NCBI RefSeq assembly: GCF_900176345.1 | Contig: NZ_FWXU01000021.1 | Location: forward strand, 1-64,000 | Reading direction: 5' to 3' | Length of the DNA stretch: 64,000 nucleotides | From: Rhizobium sp. RU36D | GTDB lineage: Bacteria > Pseudomonadota > Alphaproteobacteria > Rhizobiales > Rhizobiaceae | Shown: piece by piece, positions 9,126 to 19,584 of the stretch | How positions within the stretch are numbered: position 1 is the first letter of the stretch | How the letters are laid out: every line of letters starts with the position of its first letter | Notes under the pieces: model-generated | Told to the model about the DNA's origin: nothing | The model's database searches: none | What the model saw: only the letters and a program-made list of their open reading frames with translations | Translations under genes and position numbers: made by a program

Positions 9126-9563
9126 TCAGGGCTGCGCGCGGCCGTCGGGATATTCCGCGGGACCCTTGATCTCCAGCCGGTTTCCGAAGGGGTCGAGGAG
9201 ATAGAAGGAATAGCCCATGCCGCGGGCGCCGCCGTGGAATGCCTCCCGGTAGATCTCCACGTTGTGGGCCTTGAGGTGGCTGCGCAACTGATCATGATCG
9301 AAGGGGCTGACCGCGAGGCAGACATGATCGACATTGCGGCCGCCGGCGACAGGCGGCACGGCGGAGGCGGCGCCGGGATGGGTGATATCCCAGAGCACGA
9401 TGAGCGCCGAGCCGAACCAGACCTGCTCCATGCCGAGCGCCGGATAGGAGTAGCCGGGGCGGCAGCCGAGCACATCCTGATAAAAATCCAGCGCGCGCTG
9501 CATGTCATCGACGACGAAGACGACGTGATCGATGCCGACGGGCGTGAAGGGAACGGTGGTCAT
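9126..9563 (-). CDS. VOC family (glyoxalase-like) protein
   Basis: 145-residue vicinal-oxygen-chelate fold protein with two beta-alpha-beta-beta-beta modules. Family marks are GIDHVVFVVDDMQRALDFYQDVLG, the second-module DHVCLAV and SFYLLDPFGNRLEIKG. Candidate metal ligands are the His of GIDH, the His of VDHV and the Glu of RLEIKG. The substrate is unknown; relatives act as glyoxalases, dioxygenases or resistance proteins. The start at 9563 is supported by GGAGACG. It is divergent from the XRE-cupin regulator, with a dyad between them, so it may be that regulator's target. Confidence 0.85.
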   Translation of the reverse strand: MTTVPFTPVGIDHVVFVVDDMQRALDFYQDVLGCRPGYSYPALGMEQVWFGSALIVLWDITHPGAASAVPPVAGGRNVDHVCLAVSPFDHDQLRSHLKAHNVEIYREAFHGGARGMGYSFYLLDPFGNRLEIKGPAEYPDGRAQP

Positions 9564-9635
9564 CTGGCGTCTCCATGCGGTGCAGGCCGGCTGCAGAGTA
9601 ACCGGTTGCGCGCGCGTCACAAGACCCTCTTGACT

Positions 9636-9668
9636 CCATTATGAGATAATTTCATTCTCTGATAATGG
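9636..9668. promoter_or_regulatory. dyad operator overlapping XRE start
   Basis: An inverted repeat, CCATTATGAGA (9636-9646) and TCTGATAATGG (9658-9668), has 11-bp arms with one mismatch. It follows TTGACT at 9630-9635 and runs through the ATG of the XRE-cupin gene. It is a likely autoregulatory operator and also lies upstream of the divergent VOC gene. Confidence 0.55.
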
Positions 9669-10243
9669 AAAAGGAAGATCACCAATTCGAGCAGTCCGTC
9701 GCCAATCGCCTGCGCCGCCTGCGCACGGAGCGCGGCCTGACGCTGGACCAGCTGGCGGAGCTTTCCGGCGTCAGCCGGGCGATGATATCGCGCATCGAAC
9801 GCGGCGAAGCGAGCCCGACCGCCGCGCTTCTGGCACGGCTGTGTTCGGCGCTGGGGCTGTCGTTGTCGAGCTTCTTCGAGCCGGAGGCGGCGGCCGTTTC
9901 GCCGCTGGCCCGGCGGGAGGAGCAGGCGCTGTGGCGGGATCCGGAAAGCGGCTATCTCAGGCGCTCCGTCTCGCCGCCGCGCACCGGCTCGCGGGTGGAT
10001 ATCGTCGAGGTTGAGTTTCCACCCGGCGCCGAGGTGCGCTTTCCCGGGCAGCAGGCCAGCCGCGTGCAGTGGCAGCATGTCTGGGTCTTTGCCGGCGAGA
10101 TCGAGATGATGGTGGGGACGGATGTCCATCGGCTGCGCCAGGGCGACTGCCTCTACATGAATGTCGGCGATGTGCATGCCTTCCGCAATCCGACCGACAC
10201 GCCTGCCCGCTATGCCGTGATCATCGATCTCGGCGGCCGTTGA
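9665..10243 (+). CDS. XRE-family regulator with C-terminal cupin
   Basis: 192-residue transcription regulator. Residues about 10-66 are an XRE helix-turn-helix (LRRLRTERGLTLDQLAELSGVSRAMISRIERGEASPT, LLARLCSALGLS). Residues about 105-190 are a cupin barrel (PGAEVRFPGQQ ... WVFAGEIEMMVG ... LRQGDCLYMNVGDVHAFRN). Relatives sense small ligands and control nearby metabolic genes. The ATG lies inside a dyad and has no obvious ribosome binding site, so a leaderless message is possible. A GNAT acetyltransferase follows after 42 bases in the same direction and is probably co-transcribed. Confidence 0.88.
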   Translation: MEKEDHQFEQSVANRLRRLRTERGLTLDQLAELSGVSRAMISRIERGEASPTAALLARLCSALGLSLSSFFEPEAAAVSPLARREEQALWRDPESGYLRRSVSPPRTGSRVDIVEVEFPPGAEVRFPGQQASRVQWQHVWVFAGEIEMMVGTDVHRLRQGDCLYMNVGDVHAFRNPTDTPARYAVIIDLGGR

Positions 10244-10285
10244 CCCCTTCCCTCTTCACTTGCCATACCCGTTCCGGAGACCCCC

Positions 10286-10813
10286 ATGCCGACCATCAGA
10301 CAGCTTGACGCCGAGGAAACCCTGGCCGCCCTGCACGCGCTTTGCGCTGTTCTGGCCGATTGCGTTGAGGGGGGCGCATCGGTGGGCTTCATGTCTCCTT
10401 TCACGCCGGAGGACGGCATTCCCTTCTGGCAGGGCGTGGCGGAAGCCGTGCGGCGTGGCGAGACGCTGCTTTTTGTCGCCGAGCATGAGGGCGAGATTGT
10501 CGGAACGGTGCAGGTTGGGTTTGCCACCAAGCCGAACCAGCCGCATCGCGGCGACCTGATGAAGCTGCTGGTGCATCGGCGGGCACGCGGGCTTGGCCTG
10601 GCGCGGCTCCTGATGGAGGCGGCCGAGCGGGGAACCGCCCAGCACGGGCGCTCGCTCTTGGTGCTGGACACGGCAACGGGCGAACCGGCAGAGGCCATCT
10701 ATGAACGGCTGGGCTGGGAACGGGCCGGCGTGATCCCCGATTACGCGCTGTTTCCGGACGGACGCTACTGCTCTACAACCTTGTTTTACAAACGCGTCCA
10801 CCCCGCGTTGTGA
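10286..10813 (+). CDS. GNAT N-acetyltransferase
   Basis: 175-residue acetyltransferase of the GNAT superfamily. The acetyl-CoA-binding motif A is at residues about 88-110 (LMKLLVHRRARGLGLARLLM, an RxxGxG/A variant). The C-terminal GWERAGVIPDYALFPDGRYCSTTLFYK matches the usual final strands. The acceptor substrate is unknown. The start at 10286 follows GGAG. It is in the same orientation as the XRE-cupin gene (42-nt gap), suggesting a two-gene unit of regulator and modifying enzyme. Confidence 0.88.
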   Translation: MPTIRQLDAEETLAALHALCAVLADCVEGGASVGFMSPFTPEDGIPFWQGVAEAVRRGETLLFVAEHEGEIVGTVQVGFATKPNQPHRGDLMKLLVHRRARGLGLARLLMEAAERGTAQHGRSLLVLDTATGEPAEAIYERLGWERAGVIPDYALFPDGRYCSTTLFYKRVHPAL

Positions 10814-10913
10814 CCAAAATTGTTCGATCGGCGGGCCTTGCCATATCTGGCGGCGGCATGGGGACCTGCTAAAATGCGCGCGGCCGATTTGTGCCGCACC
10901 CAGGGGACACCTC

Positions 10914-11309
10914 ATGCAGACTACCGCTTTTCTTCGCCCGGCGCTGAGCCGCGGCGCCCGCATTGCCATCCTTGCCGCCACGATGGTTGGCGCAGCGATG
11001 CCGGCTTTTGCTGCAGACGTCACGTTCATGATGCAGAACGACCATCCGAACGCTGTCGAAGTCGAACTCTACAGCCAGGATCGCAATCACGTATGGCCCG
11101 GCGGCAACCAGGTCTATTATCTTGATGACGGCGAAACCAAGCAGATCCCGCTGTCCTGCAACCAGGGCGAAACGATCTGCTACGGCGCCTGGATCGCCGG
11201 CGACCGCGGCACCTATTGGGGCACCGGTCCTGACAATGCCGAGAGCTGCAGCGATTGCTGCTATGTCTGCGAAGGCGGCGAAACCGAGACCATCCGTCTG
11301 GTACAGTAA
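10914..11309 (+). CDS. secreted Cys-rich hypothetical protein
   Basis: 131-residue protein with a clear Sec signal peptide (about residues 1-34, cleaved after AMPAFA), so it is periplasmic or secreted. The mature part has six Cys in two groups (SCNQGETICYG and SCSDCCYVCEGG), suggesting disulphides or a metal site, plus an acidic, aromatic-rich surface. I do not recognise a family. The start follows AGGGGA. A strong terminator lies about 60 bases after the stop. Function unknown. Confidence 0.7.
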   Translation: MQTTAFLRPALSRGARIAILAATMVGAAMPAFAADVTFMMQNDHPNAVEVELYSQDRNHVWPGGNQVYYLDDGETKQIPLSCNQGETICYGAWIAGDRGTYWGTGPDNAESCSDCCYVCEGGETETIRLVQ

Positions 11310-11371
11310 TGCCTGATGGCAGGCGCCTGGCGGCGCATCAGCCGCTTGCGCACCTGCCTTCGCCAAAGATA

Positions 11372-11405
11372 GGCTTCCCGGGAATCAACAACGGGAAGCC
11401 TTTTT
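11372..11405 (+). terminator. terminator ending 2 bases before aphA start
   Basis: Perfect inverted repeat GGCTTCCCG (11372-11380) and CGGGAAGCC (11392-11400), an 11-nt loop, then TTTTT. The aphA ATG is at 11407. The 3' arm (GGGAAG) is also the only ribosome-binding-site-like element for aphA. Confidence 0.85.
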
Positions 11406-11406
11406 C

Positions 11407-12432
11407 ATGCGCGTCTTCTATTCCGAAAAACACAAGCTGCGGGACGCCAAGACGGAGCTTCACGGCGGCTTGCTGGTGAAGCCATTCGAAGGGCCGTTCC
11501 GGGCTGAGTGGATCCTGGCCGCGGTGAAAGACGCCGGCTTCACCGATGTTGCGGCGCCTGACGAGCACGGGCTGGACACCGCGCTGAAGGTGCATGACGC
11601 GGGCTATCTGGACTTCCTCAAGACCTGCTGGGAGCGCTGGCAGGCGGCGGGCTTCGAGGGCGAGGCGATCCCGACGGCCTTTGCCTATCGCCGCAGCCGC
11701 ATGCGCGTGCCCAAGCATATCGACGGCGCGGTGGGCTACTACGCCAATTCGGTCGAGACGGCGATCTCGGGCGGCACCTGGGAGGCGGCGCTTTCATCGA
11801 TGGATGTCGCTCTCTCCGGCGCGGATTGGCTGAATGCCGGAAACCGCTTCGCCTTTTCGCTCTGCCGCCCGCCGGGCCATCATGCCGGCATCGACCTCTT
11901 CGGCGGTTACTGCTTCATCAACAATGCCGCGGTCGCGGCCCAGCGGCTGCTGGACCACGGCGCCAAGCGCGTGGCCATCCTCGACGTCGATTTTCACCAC
12001 GGCAATGGCACGCAGGACATCACCTACCGGCGTGGCGACATCTTCTTCGCCTCGCTGCATGGCGATCCCGCCGATGCCTTCCCCTATTTCCTGGGCTATG
12101 CCGACGAGACGGGCGAAGGGGATGGCGAAGGCCTGAACGCCAACTATCCCATGCCGTCCGGCACGCCCTACGCCGTCTGGAGCCAGGCGCTGGAGGACGC
12201 GCTGAAACGCATCACTGCCTATGGCGCCGAGGCGATCGTGCTGTCGCTCGGCGTCGATACATTCGAGCAGGACCCGATCAGCTTCTTTAAGCTGAAGACC
12301 CCGGATTTTCTCACCATGGGCGAGGTGATCGGCCGTACGGGCGTGCCCGTGCTGACCGTCATGGAAGGCGGCTATGGGGTGCCGGAGATCGGGCTGAACG
12401 TCGCTAATGTGCTGAAGGGGCTGGAGGGGTGA
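11407..12432 (+). CDS. aphA: acetylpolyamine amidohydrolase (class II HDAC fold)
   Basis: 341-residue zinc deacetylase of the histone-deacetylase superfamily that removes acetyl groups from acetylated polyamines. It matches the Mycoplana ramosa enzyme in length and numbering: zinc ligands Asp195, His197 (ILDVDFHHGNGTQD) and Asp284 (SLGVDTFEQDP), the His158-His159 pair (RPPGHHAG) and Tyr323 (MEGGYG). The N-terminal KHKLRDAKTEL block is also conserved, which fixes the start at 11407 despite the terminator directly upstream. It would return acetylated putrescine or spermidine to the polyamine pool. A MerR-type gene follows after its own promoter. Confidence 0.93.
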   Translation: MRVFYSEKHKLRDAKTELHGGLLVKPFEGPFRAEWILAAVKDAGFTDVAAPDEHGLDTALKVHDAGYLDFLKTCWERWQAAGFEGEAIPTAFAYRRSRMRVPKHIDGAVGYYANSVETAISGGTWEAALSSMDVALSGADWLNAGNRFAFSLCRPPGHHAGIDLFGGYCFINNAAVAAQRLLDHGAKRVAILDVDFHHGNGTQDITYRRGDIFFASLHGDPADAFPYFLGYADETGEGDGEGLNANYPMPSGTPYAVWSQALEDALKRITAYGAEAIVLSLGVDTFEQDPISFFKLKTPDFLTMGEVIGRTGVPVLTVMEGGYGVPEIGLNVANVLKGLEG

Positions 12433-12442
12433 GCGCGGCCCC

Positions 12443-12473
12443 TTGACCCGGACCCTGGGTCTGGCCGGATAGA
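12443..12473 (+). promoter_or_regulatory. MerR-type promoter with 19-bp spacer
   Basis: TTGACC (12443-12448) and GATAGA (12468-12473) are separated by 19 bp, the overlong spacer typical of MerR-activated promoters. Within the spacer is a dyad, CCGGACCC-T-GGGTCTGG, with seven of eight pairs matching. It lies 30 bases upstream of the MerR-ATPase start. Confidence 0.5.
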
Positions 12474-12502
12474 GGGGTGGTCAAACCACAACGAGGTGAT
12501 TC

Positions 12503-13528
12503 GTGAGCCCTTCCGATCTTTTCCTGAACCCCGCCGAGGCTGCAGTGCAGCTTGGCGTTTCCGCCAAGGCCTTGCGCGTTTATGAGCAGCGCGGGCTGCT
12601 CCTGCCGCTGCGCACGGCGGCGGGGTGGCGAACCTATGGTCCGCAGCAGATGGCCCGCGGCCGGGAGATCGTCGCGCTGCGCGGGCTGGGATTGAGCCTG
12701 GCCCAGGTGAAGCGGGTGCTTTGGGGCGACGGGAGTTGCCTGGAGGCGGCACTGGCGACCCGTCAGTCTGCGCTTGAAGCGCAGGCGCGCCTGCTTGCCG
12801 AAACGGTGGAGCGGATATGCGTGGTGCGCCGCGACCTCGCCGCCGGGAAGGCGCCGGCGATTGGCGATCTCACGCGGCTTTCCCATGACCCGGGCGAGGT
12901 CGACGTCGGCTTCGACCTGCCCTGGCCCTGGGGTGGCGAGCGGTTCGAATTGCGTGGCCTGCCGCGGCTCACCTATATCATCGGGCCGCTCGGTAGCGGC
13001 AAGACGCGGCTGGCACGGAAGATTGCCGAGACGATGGACGGCGCCCGCTTCGTCGGGCTGGATCGGCTGACGGACGGCGTGGCGGCGGCGGAGCTAGAGG
13101 CGGATCCTGGGCTTGCCGCGCGGATTGCTGAGATCACTGTCTGGCTGGTTGATGATGGCGCCACCGCCGACCCTGTTCTGACAGCGCTGCTGGTCGCGCT
13201 GGAAGCGCCTTGTTCGGCCCTTGTCGTGGACATGGTGGAACAGGGATTGGATGCGCCGACCCAGGAGGCAATTGCCGCCTATCTTAGGCAGCGGGCAGCA
13301 ACCGGTCCGCGGCTTTTCCTGATGACACGCTCGTCATCCATCCTCGACCTCTCGGAAATCGGTCGCGACGAAGCGATCATCCTGTGCCCGGCCAATCACG
13401 CGCCTCCGACACGGGTGGCGGCCTATCCCGGTGCGCCCGGCTACGAGGCCGTTGCCTCCTGCCTCGCCTCGCCGGAGGTGCGGGCGCGGACGGAAGGCAT
13501 GATCGCGGTGCGTCCGGCAGCGGCGTAA
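12503..13528 (+). CDS. MerR HTH fused to a P-loop ATPase
   Basis: 341-residue two-domain protein. Residues 8-75 are a MerR winged helix (NPAEAAVQLGVSAKALRVYEQRGLL, then LRGLGLSLAQVKRVL), followed by the usual dimerisation helix (about 80-112). Instead of a small ligand domain, residues 145-310 form a P-loop ATPase: Walker A GPLGSGKT (161-168), a Walker B-like SALVVDMVEQGLD (238-250) and a following LFLMTRSSSILDL that resembles the switch segment of ABC/OLD-type ATPases, with Arg in place of His. No transporter partner is present. It may regulate transcription in an ATP-dependent way. The start is GTG after GAGGTG. Confidence 0.75.
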   Translation: MSPSDLFLNPAEAAVQLGVSAKALRVYEQRGLLLPLRTAAGWRTYGPQQMARGREIVALRGLGLSLAQVKRVLWGDGSCLEAALATRQSALEAQARLLAETVERICVVRRDLAAGKAPAIGDLTRLSHDPGEVDVGFDLPWPWGGERFELRGLPRLTYIIGPLGSGKTRLARKIAETMDGARFVGLDRLTDGVAAAELEADPGLAARIAEITVWLVDDGATADPVLTALLVALEAPCSALVVDMVEQGLDAPTQEAIAAYLRQRAATGPRLFLMTRSSSILDLSEIGRDEAIILCPANHAPPTRVAAYPGAPGYEAVASCLASPEVRARTEGMIAVRPAAA

Positions 13529-13788
13529 ACGCTCGGGAGACGCGGTCCTCAGCGAGATGGCTTGGTGGGCGGGGGCGTTCTCAATGGCATCCGCCCCGCC
13601 CGTTTCCAAGACATCAGAACTCGCTTGCGACCGAGTCTTTTCACGGCGCAGACGCGCCGTGGCTGGATTCCGGCCTTCGCCGGAATGACGGGGGAATGGG
13701 GCGGCTGGAGGAAAGAATTGCTTAGTCGGAAGTGTGAGCCCCGGCCGTTGCGGGCCGGAGCCTATCGATATGGCACAACCAGAAACGC
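13529..13788. other. gene-free 260-base interval
   Basis: No coding frame or clear promoter was found. It contains the dispersed-type palindrome at 13667-13686. The downstream gene ends at 13789 on the other strand, so this is a convergent spacer. Confidence 0.6.
13667..13686. repeat. short intergenic palindrome of a dispersed type
   Basis: ATTCCGGC-CTTC-GCCGGAAT, an 8-bp stem with a 4-nt loop, flanked by TGG and GACGGGGG. The TGGATTCCGGC...GCCGGAATGACGG pattern recurs between genes in many alphaproteobacteria. Only one copy is in this window, so its repeat nature rests on general knowledge. It may act as an mRNA 3' end stabiliser for either convergent gene. Confidence 0.5.
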
Positions 13789-15926
<2,138 letters not shown>

Positions 15927-16054
15927 TGTTCCATCATTTAGAACAGCCCGGTCGAATTTGCATCCGTTATCGGAAGGATCGATTTGGTCTATGTTGCCAA
16001 TAGACGGGTGTCGCCACGGCGCCCGCACGCCATTTCTTTCGGAAGGAAGCCATC

Positions 16055-17053
<999 letters not shown>

Positions 17054-17072
17054 GACGTGTCAGCAATAGGCT

Positions 17073-17942
17073 CTACGGCAGGTCGCGAACGGCCTGCCGA
17101 TAGGCCGATGGCGTGGTTCCCGTCACGGCCCGGAACATGCGGGTGAGATGGCTCTGGCTGCTGAACCCGCAGGCGGCCGCGATCTGGGCGATGGGATCTC
17201 CGCCCGCCAGCAGCCGCCGCGCCCTGTTTATGCGGCGGTTCAGGATAAAATCATGGGGCGTGACGCCGCAGGTCTGGCGAAACATGCGCTGCAGGTGGAA
17301 CTCACTCAGATCAGCGACCGCTGCCAGATCCTTCAGCGTGATCACCTTTTCCAGATGCGCCTCGATGTAGTCAATCAACCGGCGGCGCAGCACGGGTGCA
17401 AGACCGCCGCGCAGCACCGGCCGTCGCTCTCCGCCATAGCGCGGGTCGGCAAACAGCCTGGTGACCGCAGAGATGATCGCCTGTTCGGCCAGCAGACGGT
17501 TGTCCGCATAAGCGGCGTCGGCCAGCAGGCCCAAAGCTTCCGCCAGATGCGGGGCCGCGGCAAAGGTCGCCTCCGGCAAGATCATCAGGCGGGCATCGCG
17601 ATCGAAGGTTTCCGAATAGAGCCGCCGCAACTCTCCATCCGCCACATAGAGATGCACGAATTCGAATTGATCGGTGATTTCCCATTCCGACGAGGCGCCT
17701 TGCGGCATGATGCAGAGCGCGCCCGGCCAACCGGCGATGCTACCGGCATCCAGGCGGCGCGTGCCATCACCACCGCGGAGATAGCAGCTGAAGGTGTGGC
17801 CATCCGGCCGCTCGTAGCGCATTTGATCATGGCTGTTGCGCCAGATGGCACTGGCCCTGCCCTCGCCCAGGTCGAGCGTCGTCAGCCGCTCGGCACGCGA
17901 CGAGGACGAAAGCGAGTCAAAGACGGTGGCGGTGCGCAGCAT
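17073..17942 (-). CDS. AraC-family transcription regulator
   Basis: 289-residue regulator. The C-terminal 95 residues carry the two helix-turn-helix units of AraC proteins (LKDLAAVADLSEFHLQRMFRQTCGVTPHDFILNRRINRARRLL and IAQIAAACGFSSQSHLTRMFRAVTGTTPSAYRQ). The N-terminal 180 residues are the ligand or dimerisation part (HTFSCYLRGG ... CIMPQGASSEWEI), cupin-like. It is divergent from an EamA/DMT exporter with a tandem 10-bp repeat between them, so the exporter is its likely target. It converges on the aldo/keto reductase (19-nt gap). Confidence 0.92.
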   Translation of the reverse strand: MLRTATVFDSLSSSSRAERLTTLDLGEGRASAIWRNSHDQMRYERPDGHTFSCYLRGGDGTRRLDAGSIAGWPGALCIMPQGASSEWEITDQFEFVHLYVADGELRRLYSETFDRDARLMILPEATFAAAPHLAEALGLLADAAYADNRLLAEQAIISAVTRLFADPRYGGERRPVLRGGLAPVLRRRLIDYIEAHLEKVITLKDLAAVADLSEFHLQRMFRQTCGVTPHDFILNRRINRARRLLAGGDPIAQIAAACGFSSQSHLTRMFRAVTGTTPSAYRQAVRDLP

Positions 17943-18038
17943 TGTTTGCCCTTGGAAGACGTCCGGGCATTGTAGCCGCCAATGCGGTGGACGCCAAAGG
18001 CAATCCGAGGGATCAGCTGCGCACTAGCACAGTTCGCC

Positions 18039-18056
18039 GCAAGATCGTGCAAGATC
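18039..18056. promoter_or_regulatory. tandem GCAAGATC half-sites, candidate AraC operator
   Basis: GCAAGATC occurs at 18039-18046 and again at 18049-18056, a one-turn (10-bp) tandem repeat, in the 160-bp gap between the divergent AraC gene and the EamA exporter. AraC regulators bind direct repeats with such spacing. Identification is by position and pattern only. Confidence 0.4.
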
Positions 18057-18102
18057 AGGTCAGGACCTCGGCGCAAGGTGTGCGGGAAAGCGGGGTTCCA
18101 GC

Positions 18103-19005
18103 ATGACCAATCTTCTACTCTTCTCGTCCACCGTCCTGATCTGGGGCACGACATGGATCGCCATCGCCTTGCAGGTCGGCCCCGTGCCGGTGCTGCTATC
18201 GGTGTTCTATCGCTTTGCCCTGGCGGCCCTGGTGCTTGTCGGCGTGCTGGCGATGTCAGGCCGGCTGACCGTGCCGTCACTGCGGCAACAGCCGTTTATC
18301 ATCGTCCAGGCGCTTTCGCTGTTCTGCTGCAATTTCCTCTGCTTCTACCATGCGGCCAGCTATGTGCCTTCGGGACTGATCTCGGTCGTGTTCTCGCTGG
18401 CCACGGTCTACAACGCCGTGAATGCCCGGATCTTTTTTGGCGAGCGCATCAAACCGCGCACCCTGGTGGCGGCCGGCTGCGGCGCAGTCGGCCTGGTCCT
18501 GCTCTTCGGGCCTGAGATGTTCACGTCGGTCAATTCTGACAGCTGGAAGGGGATCGGGCTTTCGGCGCTGGGCACACTGTTCTTTTCGCTCGGGAATATG
18601 GCATCGCGCCGCAACAGCGCGTCGGGTATATCGCCTGTCATCGCCAATGCCTGGGGCATGAGCTATGGCGCTATCGTGCTGCTGGTTCTGGTGGCCGTCA
18701 CCGGAACGCCTGTCATTGCGCCGCCCGACGGAACCTATCTGGCAGCGCTCGTCTATCTCTCGGTGATCGGCTCCGTGGTCGGGTTTACCACCTACCTGAT
18801 GCTCGTCTCGCGGATCGGCTCCCAGAAGGCCGCCTATGCCACGGTTCTGTTTCCCGTGGTCGCACTGACGCTGTCGAGCCTCTATGAGGATTATCATTTC
18901 ACGCCGCTGGCGCTGCTGGGACTTGTTCTGACCCTGGCGGGCAATCTCATCATGTTCGCCCGGCTGCCGCAGGGGTTCAGGCCCATGGCGAGGGTTGCGC
19001 CGTAG
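18103..19005 (+). CDS. EamA/DMT-family transporter
   Basis: 300-residue inner-membrane protein with ten predicted hydrophobic segments in two EamA repeats. The first repeat starts LLLFSSTVLIWGTTWIAIALQVGPVPVLLSVFYRFALAALVL and the second ALGTLFFSLGNMASRRNS ... LEDYHF is replaced here by SLYEDYHFTP. Members export metabolites or amino acids, or exchange purines. The start is taken at the ATG at 18103, which directly begins the first membrane segment. Likely regulated by the divergent AraC protein. Substrate unknown. Confidence 0.9.
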   Translation: MTNLLLFSSTVLIWGTTWIAIALQVGPVPVLLSVFYRFALAALVLVGVLAMSGRLTVPSLRQQPFIIVQALSLFCCNFLCFYHAASYVPSGLISVVFSLATVYNAVNARIFFGERIKPRTLVAAGCGAVGLVLLFGPEMFTSVNSDSWKGIGLSALGTLFFSLGNMASRRNSASGISPVIANAWGMSYGAIVLLVLVAVTGTPVIAPPDGTYLAALVYLSVIGSVVGFTTYLMLVSRIGSQKAAYATVLFPVVALTLSSLYEDYHFTPLALLGLVLTLAGNLIMFARLPQGFRPMARVAP

Positions 19006-19087
19006 GGATTAGGTATTTCGGTTTTTGGGGTGCTGTGGCGTTGTATCGGAGCGCCATGGCCGGGCGCGCTGATAACCACACGCGACA

Positions 19088-19104
19088 AGTTGCATATGCA
19101 ATTA
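19088..19104. promoter_or_regulatory. candidate MarR operator 1 (AGTTGCATATGCAATTA)
   Basis: A perfect 12-bp palindrome (TTGCATATGCAA, 19090-19101) lies 25 bases before the MarR start codon. The same AGTTGCATA core occurs before the downstream tautomerase gene, which supports a role as the MarR box. Confidence 0.6.
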
Positions 19105-19125
19105 TAGTCTGCTACGATCAAGGCC

Positions 19126-19539
19126 ATGTTCGATCATTGCCTCTACTTCAACACCGTGGCGCTGGGCCGCCAATTGGAACGCCTGTGGACGCGGGCGTTC
19201 CAGCCGTTCGACCTTACTCCGTCGCAAGGCTTCATGCTGCGGGCTGTGCTTGACAGGCCGGGCATGCTGCAAAGCGAGCTGGCGGACACGCTGAAGATCG
19301 CGCGGGCCACGGCGACGCGGGCGCTGGATGGGCTGGAGAAGCGCGGGCTGGTGGAGCGCAGGTCCACGCCGCGAGACGGACGGGAATGCGAGATCTATCC
19401 CGGCGAGGATGCACTGCCCCTCAAGGCTCCGCTCAATGCGGCCAGCGCTGAGGTGACGCAGCAGCTGAAGCAGCGGCTGGGAGAGGACGTCTTTCGGCAG
19501 TTTGTCGACCAGGCAAAGTTCATCGGCGGCCATTTGTGA
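19126..19539 (+). CDS. MarR-family regulator
   Basis: 137-residue winged-helix regulator. The recognition part reads FDLTPSQGFMLRAVLDRPGMLQSELADTLKIARATATRALDGLEKRGLVERRSTPRDGRECEIY, the classic MarR core with the DGR wing; N- and C-terminal helices form the dimer interface. It probably represses itself and the tautomerase gene 45 bases downstream, since both have an AGTTGCATA element before them. The inducer is unknown; phenolics or electrophiles are common for this family. Confidence 0.92.
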   Translation: MFDHCLYFNTVALGRQLERLWTRAFQPFDLTPSQGFMLRAVLDRPGMLQSELADTLKIARATATRALDGLEKRGLVERRSTPRDGRECEIYPGEDALPLKAPLNAASAEVTQQLKQRLGEDVFRQFVDQAKFIGGHL

Positions 19540-19554
19540 GAGATCGCGACCATA

Positions 19555-19570
19555 TAGTTGCATAGCTAAC
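19555..19570. promoter_or_regulatory. candidate MarR operator 2 (TAGTTGCATAGCTAAC)
   Basis: This repeats the AGTTGCATA core of the site before the MarR gene and lies in the 45-base gap between the MarR and tautomerase genes, just before the AAAGGAG ribosome binding site. It suggests a second promoter or a roadblock for the tautomerase gene. Confidence 0.5.
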
Positions 19571-19584
19571 CAAAGGAGACGAGT

